NCBI RefSeq assembly: GCF_000485595.1
Contig: NW_014578844.1
Location: 1 to 22,522 of the forward strand
Direction: 5' to 3'
Source: Priapulus caudatus
Lineage: Eukaryota > Priapulida > Priapulimorpha > Priapulimorphida > Priapulidae
DNA length: 22,522 bases
The notes under the pieces are model-generated. The model had not been told where the DNA came from and ran no database searches. It saw only the letters and a list, made by a program, of their open reading frames with translations. The translations under genes were made by a program, and so were the position numbers. The number at the start of each line of letters is the position of its first letter. The first letter of the stretch is position 1. This document shows, piece by piece, positions 1 through 9,910 of this stretch.

Positions 1-227
1 CATACATACATACATACATACATACATACATACAATACATATCATCATACATCAAACATCATACATACATACATACATACATACATACATACATACACAT
101 ACTACATACATACATACATACATACATACCATACATACATACATACATACATACATACATACTACATACATACATACATACATACATACATACATACATA
201 CATACATTACATACATACATACATACA

Positions 228-258
<31 letters not shown>

Positions 259-286
259 CATACATACGATACATACATTACATACA

Positions 287-317
<31 letters not shown>

Positions 318-408
318 CATACATACATACATACATACATACATACATACATACATACATACATACATACATACATACCATACTACATACATACATACAT
401 ACATTACA

Positions 409-439
<31 letters not shown>

Positions 440-1003
440 CAATACATACATACATACATAACATAAACATACTCATACATACATCATACATACATACATT
501 AATACATAATACATACATACATAACATGCATACATACACATACATACATACACTAAATACATAATACATACATTACATACATACATACATAAATACATAC
601 ATACATACATACATACATACATACATACATACATAATACATAAACATACATACACTACATACATACATACATACATACATACATACATGACCATACATAA
701 CATACATACATACAATACATACATACATACATACATTAATACATACATACATACATACATACATACTACATAACCATACTAACATCATACCATAGCTACA
801 TACATACATACATACAACTACATACATTACATACATACATACATACATACATTACAATAGCATACATAACATACATACATACTACATCATACATACATAC
901 ATACATACAACATACATACATACATACATACATACATACATACATACATACATACATACATACATACATACATACATACATACATACATAATACATACAT
1001 ACA

Positions 1004-1034
<31 letters not shown>

Positions 1035-1315
1035 CATACATTACATTACATACATACATACCATAATACATAGCATACATTAGCATACTACATACATTTA
1101 CATACTATACATAGCATACATTACATACATACATACATAGCATACATACATACATACATACATACATACATCATACATACATACAATACATCAGATACAT
1201 ACATACATACATACATACATACATACATACAATAGCATACATACATACATACACTACATACATACATACATACATACTACATACATACATACATACATAC
1301 ATTACATACATAACA

Positions 1316-1346
<31 letters not shown>

Positions 1347-1555
1347 CATACATACATACATACATACATACATACATTACTAATACATACCATACATACA
1401 TACATTACATACATACATAGCATACATACATTACATACATTACATACATACATACATCATACATCATACATACATAAGCATACATACATACATACATACA
1501 TACATACATACTATACATACATACATACCATACATACATTACATACATCACATAC

Positions 1556-1586
<31 letters not shown>

Positions 1587-1905
1587 CATACATACATACA
1601 TACATACATACATACATACATAAATACATACATACATACATACATACATACAGTACATACATACATACATACATACATACATACAATACATAACATACAT
1701 ACATACATACATAACATACATACATACTAATTAGCATACATACATACATACATACATACATACATACATACATACATACATACATACATACATACATACA
1801 TACATAGCATACATACATACATACATACATACATACATACATACATACATACATACATACATACCAATACATACATACATACATACATACATACCCATAC
1901 ATACA
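1..1905. repeat. (TACA)n tetranucleotide array, imperfect
   Basis: Almost unbroken copies of TACA (CATA in another register), interrupted by scattered one- or two-base changes such as tacc, tagc, aata and taca with a missing base. The array starts at the window edge, so its true length is unknown. Because four is not a multiple of three, every minus-strand frame reads as open Met-Tyr-Val-Cys repeats; these are artefacts and not proteins. The many small length changes could be genuine repeat slippage or long-read error. Confidence 0.98.
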
Positions 1906-1911
1906 ATGGCC

Positions 1912-1931
1912 GGGGGGGGGGGGGGGGGGGG
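1912..1931. repeat. G20 homopolymer at the array edge
   Basis: Twenty consecutive G immediately after the end of the TACA array (…aatggcc then G20). It marks an abrupt switch from the microsatellite to ordinary sequence. The exact length of such a run is unreliable in most sequencing chemistries. Confidence 0.9.
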
Positions 1932-2440
1932 TCAGTAAGCTTGTGAAAAATACTGAAGCTGTGTCGGCGTCCTTATTCAGTTTTATCCGCTCCCGCAAGT
2001 ATATACCATCAAACATAACAATAACATGGCCCTTTGAAACTAAAACAGTCCATGAGGGATTAAAAAACGTATGGTGGCATGCTTGCATGATGTATACAGA
2101 AAAACCCTCGAGTATTAACGTTTATAACTAACGTTTTTCACTTTAATACGCAAATAAATGCCGACACACGAGATGATTCACATACCATTTTAGTATCTTC
2201 CGTCTCGTTTCATCTCTGCGCGTTCTTGTTCCTTTCGTGTAACTGCATCCTTCTGCTCCTTCGCTCGAATCTATTCTTCCTTTCACGTCCTTCTCCTCTC
2301 CGCTGACAGCCTTGCCGACGCAGCGGCCGCAACGGTCCTCCTCCACGATTTCCAGTCGATCCTCGTCGCCATCGTCATCGTTGTCGGCGCTAGCCCAGTC
2401 TGGCTCCCATCTCATCATAAGAACTCGCTCTTTCTGTCCC

Positions 2441-2547
2441 TCTCTCCCTGTCTCGCTTTCCGTCATTCTTCCTCTACATCTTCCTTGATCCACCGTTCTC
2501 TCTCCCGCTTCTCGCTCTCCGTCGTTGTTCCTTCTCCATCTTTCTTG
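2441..2547. repeat. CT-rich degenerate tandem duplication, period about 58
   Basis: Two copies of a roughly 49-bp pyrimidine-rich unit, at 2441-2489 and 2499-2547. Each begins TCTCTCCC, passes through a CTCGCT…CCGTC core and ends …CATCTT(T/C)CTTG. They are similar but not identical, so the duplication is old. The surrounding 2200-2550 is generally CT-rich. Confidence 0.6.
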
Positions 2548-3217
2548 TGTATGGTCCGTAGATCGATATAGTAGTAGACAGTACCTTACGTTGCCTCCGC
2601 AAAGGGATACCCAGATTTTGGACTGTCACGAGCACCAAAATGTAAACAGGAATGAGCGTTCACGTAGAAATGATGAAGAAGATCCAAACTTGTGTGGTAA
2701 ACTGTCAACCTTTAATACTCATACACTGTGTAGCCACATCATCAGACAATCGCCCAAACAGACAAAGAACACGCACACGCGCATACGCACGTGTGCTCAG
2801 CTCCGCGCCCAGAACCCGAATCCACCCCTACATCTCTGTCCTATCTATTTCCCCCAAACTCCTACAAACATACTGCCCGCACATGTACCCGTTCTCACAG
2901 ACTACGTCCTACCCCAATTTAACAGTGACCCTCTAATCTGTAACCTAACCACGTTTACCATTCACTCTAATACATCAATGTAGCAATGACGCTCTGTCTA
3001 GCTAGCCATGTCACACGTGTAAAACATATGTTACAGTGCATACGTGTTGTACAACTTTGATATTTGGTTTAATTAATTCGGTTGGATATTCGGTTTAACT
3101 ACTGTAACGTTCAGTTTTTGTGACAGTCATGTCATTGTTGGACTGCAGAAGTAATCGTGACTATTGACAGTTAACGTGGAAAATGTCCAAGCAGGACTCT
3201 GGCTGTAACGATACACA

Positions 3218-3281
3218 AGCCTCTCGATTCGATCCGGTTCTCTATATTAGCCTCTCGATTCGATTCCTTCGATTCGATTCC
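3218..3281. repeat. Short direct repeat AGCCTCTCGATTCGAT, period 31
   Basis: A perfect 16-bp direct repeat occurs at 3218-3233 and 3249-3264. Two further GATTCGATTC units follow directly. No function is evident. Confidence 0.75.
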
Positions 3282-4611
3282 CAAAATATTGAAATGTTAT
3301 CTTATTTTATATATTTTCATTATTTTGCAATAATAAATTATTAGAAATTGCCAATGAATACTACTTGCCAAAAATTAAATATTGTAAGATCGACTTGATA
3401 CCGATGCTTTACCGCTGTCTGCAGCGCACACACTCGTGTTTTACGTACGCACAACATTTTCATGCAGTTAATGTTATGGAGCCAGTGGGTTGTTTAGTAC
3501 CAGTGGGTTCGTTGTCATGCCACCATGACGTCACACTTCGGTACTCTATAGCAGCATTAACATTAACGTCATGTTGGTTACTACTCGGATAGCATACTTC
3601 TGTAGTGGTGGCACCGGATCCTCGGGTTCCTAGCAGGGTGGCTCCCTGGGAACCGGAGTGTGGGTGATCCGTGTTTGTGATTGTATAATTATTTGTGATG
3701 TGTGCTGTTTATTAGTGTGCGTTTTTCGTGGTGTTTAGCCGGCTCATCAATTAACGATGTAGATAGTCGAGTCCCTGCATGGGGGCAGCCATGTTGGGTT
3801 AGCCACCCCCTTTAGCGGCCTTGAGAGGCGAGGGCCGTGTGAACAGCTAGGCCAGTGCCGTGTGGACACACGGTAGGCAGTTCTGCGCGGGAATCGGTTG
3901 AGGGAGGACTTGTGTGGCAGTTTGTCCAGGTAGCCGAGTGAGGGAGGACTCATCAGGTAGTAGCCACGTCCACTCCGTGTGTATGCATGCTGTGGAGTGA
4001 CCTGTGAGCAGTGTGTGTGGCGGGTATGGTGACAGTTAGCATACGAGTACCCGAGGTACTGTATCATGGTCACGGGTGTTTGGCGTGTGCCTTGCCTCAT
4101 GGGTGAGAGAGACAGGCGCGTCGGTTAATTGGTGAGTAGGTGCTGTCGTATTGTCCCGTCGTTGTGGGGTGAGTAAATAATACAGTACTAGTAGTAGTCG
4201 AATATTAAATATGTTGGTTTAATATTCCTAGACTAGAGTACGGGTATTACGAAGTATTAACTCTCGTGCACGGCTGTACGGGAGGAGAGGCCGCTGGTCA
4301 CTGTAGGCCTTGGTCCGGCTGCGTTCATAGTTTATTCTATTTGTTTAACCTCTGTGCTTACCCGGGGTGTGCACTTGTTATTCAACGTATCGTATAAGGC
4401 CGGCAGGCAGGGGTGGGGTTACCCCGGTGTGGTGTCTGAGGTGTGTGTCGCCCCTCGTCTGGCATGATTGACTAACTCTACGACGCACCAAACCGGAACA
4501 CGGCAGAACGGGTTATTGCGGAAGCGCAGTAGCCTTGAAGCGCTCGAGTGGCTAGCGGCGTCAGGGAGGCGACGATACGGCCAGTTTCAACGTCTCCGGG
4601 CACAACAGGTG

Positions 4612-4626
4612 CAGGGTCTCCAACCC
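4612..4626 (+). repeat. hAT left terminal inverted repeat
   Basis: CAGGGTCTCCAACCC, matching the complement of 6481-6495 at all 15 positions. Similarity between the two ends fades beyond this. Confidence 0.85.
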
Positions 4627-4727
4627 TGTGAACTCCAAATGTGGAATGAGATTGATGGACGGGGGGGGGGCGAAATTAACCTTGGCTGCTGCAGGCAGGC
4701 CCGCGTGCCGTAGGCATGCCAGTGGTA

Positions 4728-4757
4728 GGGGGGGAGGTCTGGGGGCATCCCCCCCAG
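4728..4757. repeat. G-rich hairpin motif inside the hAT left end
   Basis: A G run, then GGTCTGGGGGCATCCCCCCCAG, is followed by AAAATTTTG. The CTGGGGGCAT/CCCCCCAG part can fold into a short stem. A looser version of the same layout (G run, GGTCTG, CCCC, AG, AAATTT) occurs at 22164-22197. Confidence 0.55.
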
Positions 4758-5396
4758 AAAATTTTGAAACATTAAGCCATTTTCCTGCAATCTGAGGCAT
4801 ACTGTGGGCCATATTCTCATGTCTGATGACACTATCTCAACCCTAGACTCAACCCTACAAGTTAGGATTCAAAACACTTTTCATGACTTTTCAGAGAGCA
4901 TACACAGTTAGGTTGCTATAGCAATAATACATGTATTAAAACGATCATTGCGAGAATTTTGCTAAAAAAAACTAAATATAGCTGAATATAGTCTCACCTG
5001 ACAGCGAAAATATCACTGATTACACCAACATTCAAAACACCAATATTTTATGCAGTTATAGCATAGAAAAATTGATTTGACCACATCATACCAGCAATAC
5101 ATTTTTTCGAGTCACTACTTTCAAAAATCACAAATGGCATCTCAAACAAGCGAACATAATTAAAACAAAGGGGCATCTATTTGTGTGTGATAAGTATTCT
5201 CGCTGGCGGTACGCAACGAGGATTTGATCCATTTCTCTCTCCGTCTTCGTTATAGTCCCTAGGACTTTTGAAGACTAATATTTATGAGGTTACAACTTAC
5301 ACTCTTGTTTGTGTTACGCTACTATGCACCTCTGTGTTTACATCTGACCAAAAATATCTCCGGTGCGATTTTTGCATTACTGTACCCTTGTTGACG

Positions 5397-5414
5397 TCTC
5401 GCGGTACCGCGAGA
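5397..5414. repeat. 18-bp perfect palindrome
   Basis: TCTCGCGGTACCGCGAGA is its own reverse complement over all 18 bases. It sits in the AT-rich interior of the hAT element. A protein-binding site is possible but nothing here shows one. Confidence 0.8.
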
Positions 5415-5636
5415 AAGTGCGTGACATGACAGCGAAAATCAACAAGAGAACACAAAATTGTAATCGTGCATGATTTTGTCTTTGCATGCGGTTCTAAGAC
5501 ATTTTATTGTTATTTCAAACAATTACTGTTACTCAAACAACAACGGTAGGCATTATGAGAGTGAGAATAAACACTAAAAAACGCTGAAAACAACTCGCAA
5601 TGATCGCTTTAAAACACAGGTAAGAATTGCAATTTC

Positions 5637-6112
5637 TCACAATTTCACGTGTTTTTGTATATCTTTGCAACCATACTTTTTGGCTATTTGTGAGTCTGGA
5701 AACATTTTCTTGAAGAGATCATTTGCATGGTCTGCTGCCCTCAAAGGCACATTGTGTTCAATTAAATAATCCGTAAATCTCACTTCTGCGTCAAGACAGA
5801 CAATTCTCTATCTGCTGCAAAGAAGCTTGATATATTGAGTGTAGATTCCACTGCACCCGCATAGCACTTATGCTGTTGAGAGACTATATGCCTCTGGCAG
5901 TCACTCCTTCCTCCGAGCCCCACTTGAAAGTCTGTCTTGCATACCATGCAATAGCGCTGATTAACACTGAGTTTTGACTTCACAAGTACAGGCCACATCT
6001 GTGTATATTCGTTCCTGAATTTCTGTAAAAGTCGGGTTTTTTGAATGGCAATGGCAATTGCACGCCATTCTCCCCACGTGTTAATCTCATTAGCAGACAA
6101 ACTACGTGACAC
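5637..6112 (-). pseudogene. hAT transposase N-terminal region (BED-like zinc finger), frameshifted
   Basis: The frame starting with ATG at 6112 reads 110 codons. It contains a Cys-X2-Cys pair (YCMVCKTDF, about residues 55-63) followed by a His-X5-His pair (RHIVSQQH, about residues 74-81). This is the BED-like DNA-binding finger seen at the start of hAT-derived proteins. It then reads NISSFF and closes at 5780. A second frame, entered at about 5790-5800, continues the family pattern with AEVRF, EHNVPL, ADHA, LFKKMFPDS and IAKKYGC, and stops at 5637. The two halves belong to one ancestral protein separated by a one-base-class frameshift. The long catalytic region that should follow is absent. 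Role in an intact copy: TIR binding and cut-and-paste transposition in the nucleus. An intron at the break is a less likely alternative, because no good donor and acceptor pair is visible there. Confidence 0.8.
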
Positions 6113-6480
6113 CTTGCAGACAGCGCCTGTCTGACTAGGCTAGGCTGTTCCATTTACTGTAGACATGCCAGATACAAAATGCATAGACAGAAACACATTA
6201 TAACACTGAGCGATGGTAGGGGGGGGGGTGCAAAACTAAGGTAATGGCAGAGCGTGCATTTCCAAGAAACGACTCGCGCTGTGACGGCTATTAATAACTT
6301 GCTGCATCAATACTGCACAAGCGCGTGGCCAGTGCCAGGCACCGGCTGAAAAAAAACAATGTGTCCAAGCGAACAATGCGAACAATCAGTGCAAATTTTA
6401 TACAGTGCAACAGAAATGAGGAATATAACCTTGCCGCTGCGGAGTGCGGAAATTAAGCCCCTGGACGGGGCCCCGGGTGC

Positions 6481-6495
6481 GGGTTGGAGACCCTG
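6481..6495 (-). repeat. hAT right terminal inverted repeat
   Basis: GGGTTGGAGACCCTG on the plus strand, the exact complement of the left end. The transposase remnant begins about 370 bp inside this end and reads away from it, as expected for a 5' end. Confidence 0.85.
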
Positions 6496-6642
6496 CAGGT
6501 AAGTGCAATACCTAAGGTTGTGTGCAGCCACTAAGTGTCAACCGGTGGCGCCATCGGGTGTCGCCGGAAGACGCGAAACGCTACACTTCGAATGACTTTA
6601 AAGTTCAGTTTTTACTCCTGATTGAAGTACAATCTTTCTTTT

Positions 6643-6655
6643 AAAAGAAAGGGGA
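6643..6655 (+). other. Polypurine tract preceding a probable LTR
   Basis: AAAAGAAAGGGGA lies directly in front of TGTAATATTATG. A purine tract abutting TGT is the usual arrangement at the 3' end of an LTR retrotransposon, where it primes plus-strand DNA synthesis. Confidence 0.5.
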
Positions 6656-6815
6656 TGTAATATTATGCGGAACTACTTTGTAGCCTCATCACTACGCATA
6701 TACCTGCGTATGTACACTGCTTACTGAAAGTAGTCCTCTCTGGGCTGACCCATGTTTTATGCCAAACACGAATAAATGTTGTGTTCAATTATGTCTGGAA
6801 ATTCGATACTTTACA
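6656..6815 (+). repeat. Probable single LTR (3' end of a lost retrotransposon)
   Basis: The 160-bp block starts TGTAATATTATG just after a polypurine tract and ends TTTACA, with TG…CA termini. It holds an AATAAA poly(A) signal at 6771-6776, in the position expected of an LTR. The sequence runs into a (TA)n tract at the end, which blurs the boundary. No second copy and no pol sequence for it is present in the window, so the rest was lost or displaced. It may have belonged to a retrotransposon that the hAT element at 4612-6495 invaded. This is inference from layout only. Confidence 0.45.
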
Positions 6816-6873
6816 TATATATATATATATATATATATATCTGGGTGATATATATATATATATATATATATAT
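6815..6873. repeat. (TA)n microsatellite with central interruption
   Basis: Two blocks of TA dinucleotides are separated by CTGGGTGA. Together they can form a long AT cruciform or hairpin. Confidence 0.95.
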
Positions 6874-7255
6874 GCATTACACTCAAGTCCAATTAACCAG
6901 CTATTCGAAATTATGTTTATATATTGTAATGTGTATCGGTTGTTTGCCATGATCTATAGATGCAACAGATCATCAGATGCAGGCATCATGGCATTAAATT
7001 CCAAAATTAAATCCAACTAGGTAGGGCCTACCAAAGGTAAAACGAAACTGGCCGAGTCGGTACATAAAGTTAATATCCCACAATCATAATCAAAACCTAA
7101 AGGGCAGCTGCAATATCTATGTTTTATGCTGGAGACACTTGCATCTAAGCACTGACCTCTGTACGTGCCACCAACTGCGTGTGTATTTGTCTAGGATTAG
7201 GGAAATGATGTTTGGTCAGTCTGTGTGATAGTGAGCTCAGTGCAACTGCGCTAAG

Positions 7256-7440
7256 TGCTCCTTAACGAAGCTAACGTTGAATGCATGCATCGTAGCCCAG
7301 GCTGGGAATACATACACTCCACAGACACCGTGATGCGGGGGCACGCAGTTCGGGAATGTAGAGACCATTGGGTTTTGCATCGCAAACCATTGGCAGCCAT
7401 GATGCAGCTGAGGGAAACTCACCCAGAAAAATACAGTTAA
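7256..7440 (+). CDS. Candidate terminal exon, unrecognised protein
   Basis: An open frame of about 61 codons ends with TAA at 7438-7440, and AATAAA follows 27 bases later. The peptide is not low-complexity. It has evenly spread Trp, His, Arg and Glu, including WEYIHSTDTVMRGHAV in the middle and LRETHPEKYS at the C-terminus. The frame is closed upstream by TAA at 7252-7254, so the exon would need an acceptor at or after the AG at 7254-7255; the pyrimidine tract there is weak. I do not recognise the family. It could be the last exon of a gene whose other exons are outside the window or hidden in 6874-7250, or a chance open frame beside a chance AATAAA. Confidence 0.3.
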
Positions 7441-7467
7441 ACTCACAATGACACAGGTTTGATGGTA

Positions 7468-7473
7468 AATAAA
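7468..7473 (+). terminator. Possible poly(A) signal AATAAA
   Basis: A canonical hexamer 27 bases after the stop of the candidate terminal exon. Such hexamers occur by chance in AT-rich DNA. Confidence 0.35.
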
Positions 7474-7596
7474 GTCCTCAGTAACGTGTTCATGTGATGG
7501 TACGAGTCGTACCTATATATGCCTCAAACAACAGCGTAGAAACAATCTAATTAAACACCCTAACATCATCGTAACACCGAAACCAGATATTGGAAT

Positions 7597-7675
7597 ATTA
7601 ATAACATCATTGTTCATGGTTAAATCCTTAAATTATTTACCTTAAGGATTAACCATGAACAATGATGTTATTAAT
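7597..7675. repeat. Near-perfect long hairpin between direct repeats
   Basis: Two arms of about 35 bp, from 7597 and ending at 7675, are reverse complements apart from one extra A. They start ATTAATAACATCATTG and contain GTTCATGGTTAA. The loop is about 8 bases. The hairpin is flanked by a direct repeat, AGATATTGGAAT at 7585-7596 and 7713-7724, and in both copies similarity continues into AATAACAT. It is probably a small foldback insertion with its own duplicated flank. Confidence 0.85.
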
Positions 7676-7740
7676 GTTAAAAAAGAAATACGACTGAACT
7701 TTCAAGATGTAAAGATATTGGAATAATAACATATTGACGC

Positions 7741-8440
7741 ATGTTAGACCTTTGGTACATTCAATCACTCACATATACCAATAATCAACCTATGGATGTG
7801 ATCAAACAGCAGATGTCAATTAACACTGTGTCTATGAGAACATCCAAGAGCATCCATCACACAAACACTTACATTGCACAGTGGCTCCCCTGCACAGCAA
7901 TCTTTTTGTGCACACCATGCACAGGTAACGAGCTTTCCGCAGTCACACTTTTGCTACAAAACCAAAACAGTATGTAAACACATACCAATGTCTTGCAGTT
8001 GTATATTCCATGTTACAATCAATGTTATATTGCAAAAATATTGTGCCACTACGTTGTATTACACAAAAAACCTGTGTACACGTAAACATTTACATGTGTT
8101 ATGAATTTTACTAAACATACATTAATGAATACAGCACAAAGTTATATACTTAAAACTTACTTGCACCTTACAATAGTAGCAGAAACACACCCTATACACC
8201 TATCACATAACCCTATGCCTGCCACATTTCAGACCAAACAGAATATGATGGAAAAGTGAATACACTAAATAATAGCAACGGAGGAACTATGGGAGACATA
8301 CTATGCAGTTGGAGCAACGGGATCCTAGATTTAACTGCTCTGCATTGCGCTGACATTCAGGATAGGAGCAGGACAGGAAAGAAGTGTAGTCAGGACAGGC
8401 ACATCCACGCTGCTAGAAGAATAACAATAAGCTGCACTCG
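7741..8440. other. Gene-free stretch
   Basis: AT-rich sequence with only short open frames lacking any recognisable domain or convincing splice sites. No repeat structure was seen. Confidence 0.55.
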
Positions 8441-8444
8441 GTAA

Positions 8445-8468
8445 TAGGGTTAGGATTAGGGTTAGGAT
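8445..8468 (+). repeat. Interstitial telomere-like tract, four degenerate TTAGGG units
   Basis: TAGGGT, TAGGAT, TAGGGT and TAGGAT occur in tandem. This is too short and degenerate to be a telomere. Confidence 0.8.
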
Positions 8469-9185
8469 GAGATGATAAATCATTACATATAATGTCCATT
8501 GTAGCTCCTAAATGAAAGTGTCAATGATACTGTAGCTCACCACAAAAAAAAAGACACAAATGAGTGAGTAAGAAGAAGTCAGTTTTAATTGAGCAACCAT
8601 CGACGTACATTATAGAAATGATTGCCATCTGTATATCGCAATAATAATTTATAAACCAAAATGAATCACAATTTGTGACGGTAGATGGCGCTATACCCGC
8701 TTTGTAGCGATGGAGTTTGAAATAAATAGGTTATGCTGCGTTCCGACATGTTTTGTAAATCTTTACTCTAATATAGACGTTTTATCGGCAGAGTGGAGAG
8801 GAAATACCAATTTTGCATTAAAGATATTGTCAATGAAATCTGTAAAACGAACCAGACGAGTGTGACACCACAGACTGTTTGTGTCTATATATAATATGCT
8901 ATATAATTGCCAAACCCTACCTAATTTGCATATTTTTTTTTAAAATATCAAAACCCTAGGCCTTATTCATTCACATACCAAAAATGCAGCAAAATCCGTT
9001 GAACCTGAACTGACTAATGGCAATTCCCATTTTTGCCCAAAAAAATTGCCGTGGCTCGAAAGACGTCGACTGGCGTGCTTCAAAATAGGACGTTCCATAT
9101 GGGAGCATAGCAGTAACAACTACACCCAATTTCAAACATGTGGGTCAAACGGTTCCTGAGTTATCGTTGACCGAAACCAAATGTT

Positions 9186-9222
9186 GACGGACGGACGGAC
9201 GGACGGACGGACGGACGACGAC
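9186..9222. repeat. (GGAC)n microsatellite
   Basis: About eight tandem GGAC units ending in GACGAC. Confidence 0.95.
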
Positions 9223-9231
9223 CCATAGCAA

Positions 9232-9262
9232 TAGCTCAACTTGACGATGTCAAGGTGAGCTA
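9232..9262. repeat. Hairpin with 14-bp stem
   Basis: TAGCTCAACTTGAC, a GAT loop, then GTCAAGGTGAGCTA. Thirteen of 14 stem positions pair. Confidence 0.8.
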
Positions 9263-9443
9263 AAAACTACACAGATTAGCCTCTACAGGGTTTTCACGAT
9301 AAGATACCTTACAAGTGTTATCTATACCTAATGTAAATCTCACTTTCTTATATACTTAAGTAGAAACATGGTGATAACACTTAATCGGAAGCTGTCATAC
9401 CTAGAATGATGACGTGTATGACGACAGACAGTGGCATAAGATC

Positions 9444-9482
9444 AGGGGTGAATAAGGGCAGATCTTCCATTATTCACCCCCT
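9444..9482. repeat. Hairpin with 12-bp stem
   Basis: AGGGGTGAATAA at 9444-9455 pairs with TTATTCACCCCCT at 9470-9482, with one extra C in the second arm and a 14-base loop containing AGATCT. Confidence 0.75.
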
Positions 9483-9651
9483 CACAATATGAACACCCTG
9501 CTTGTTCAGCAATGATTTATTACATAGCCTCAAAACTACCCATCTGTCACTTGGGCCTTAATCATTTGCTCTTATAAATAAAAGCATGAGTGTGATAGCA
9601 CATTTGAATATCTGGCATTTGAACATAGTGAACAGTTTTACATACTCGCCA

Positions 9652-9657
9652 TTTATT
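9652..9657 (-). terminator. Possible poly(A) signal of the membrane/Cys-rich candidate gene
   Basis: TTTATT on the plus strand is AATAAA on the minus strand, 218 bases downstream of the candidate stop codon at 9875-9877. Confidence 0.3.
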
Positions 9658-9874
9658 CAATACAACATATTTGGTCGGCTCTCTTCATTAAATAAGCTTA
9701 CAGAAAAGCTACGCTATACGCTTTACACTACTTGAGCAACTTTAAAAACTATTAACTTTGGCTTGAATTATTGGTGTCTTCGGAGGCATTCATCACACCT
9801 CGACGTACTTTTTTTTCCCAAGTACACAGAATGAACTGAAAAGCCTGACATAAATAGAGGTTTGCAAGAGACCA

Positions 9875-9910
9875 TCAGCAAGTGTCCAGTGAAGAGATAT
9901 TAGAAGTGGT
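9875..9910 (-). CDS. Candidate terminal exon 4
   Basis: A strong acceptor (TTTCATCTTTACTACAG) is followed in phase 0 by 11 codons (TTSNISSLDTC) and TGA. A possible AATAAA lies 218 bases further on. A rival terminal exon starts near 10385 after GTTTGGTTTGCAG and stops after 23 codons, but it would need an intron of only about 50 bases. Confidence 0.25.
   Translation of the reverse strand, partial: TTSNISSLDTC

Larger units (their letters stand above)
1932..4611. other. Region without a recognised gene
   Basis: No open frame here shows a recognisable domain. The minus-strand frame at 2143-2493 is open only because the plus strand is CT-rich, giving Arg/Glu/Asp-rich low-complexity protein. From about 3600 to 4460 the sequence is rich in G and T with few plus-strand open frames and may belong to an unrecognised repeat. 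The plus frame from 4468 to the hAT boundary at 4611 is short and unrecognised. A CT-rich tandem repeat and a 16-bp direct repeat are listed separately. Confidence 0.6.
4612..6495 (-). mobile_element. hAT-family DNA transposon, internally deleted
   Basis: The 1,884-bp unit is bounded by a perfect 15-bp terminal inverted repeat, CAGGGTCTCCAACCC at 4612-4626 and its complement at 6481-6495. Known from the family: hAT elements have short TIRs that often begin CAGGG and carry a transposase with an N-terminal zinc finger. Seen here: the minus strand encodes such an N-terminal segment at 5637-6112, but no RNase-H-like catalytic core or C-terminal dimerisation region follows, so this is a non-autonomous derivative. 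The 8 bp outside each end (AACAGGTG and CAGGTAAG) do not match, though both contain CAGGT, so no clean 8-bp target duplication remains. A G-rich hairpin motif lies inside the left end at about 4728-4757. Confidence 0.85.
8990..9262. repeat. Probable dispersed non-autonomous repeat with (GGAC)n and terminal hairpin
   Basis: The stretch shows no protein frame but has a structured 3' end: a GGAC tetranucleotide array at 9186-9222, then ACCCATAGCAATAGCTCA, then a hairpin at 9232-9262 followed by AAAAAC. The pairing of a GGAC microsatellite with a terminal hairpin reads like the tail of a short interspersed or DNA-type non-autonomous element. The left boundary is a guess. Confidence 0.45.

Noticed and set aside
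52-2088. Many minus-strand open frames made of Met-Tyr-Val-Cys repeats
   Set aside because: They are translations of the TACA microsatellite, open in all frames for arithmetic reasons.
2143-2493. 116-codon minus-strand frame rich in Arg, Glu and Asp
   Set aside because: It is the purine strand of a CT-rich tract, with no domain, splice signals or family resemblance.
3590-3680. TGGTGGCACCGGATCC as a primer binding site of another retrotransposon
   Set aside because: It is not preceded by a CA-ending LTR and no gag frame follows.
8675-8749. TGTGACGGTAGATGGCGC…CCGACA as a possible LTR
   Set aside because: No polypurine tract, primer site, duplication or second copy. Resemblance to GACGGTAGCGCC in the gypsy LTR is short.
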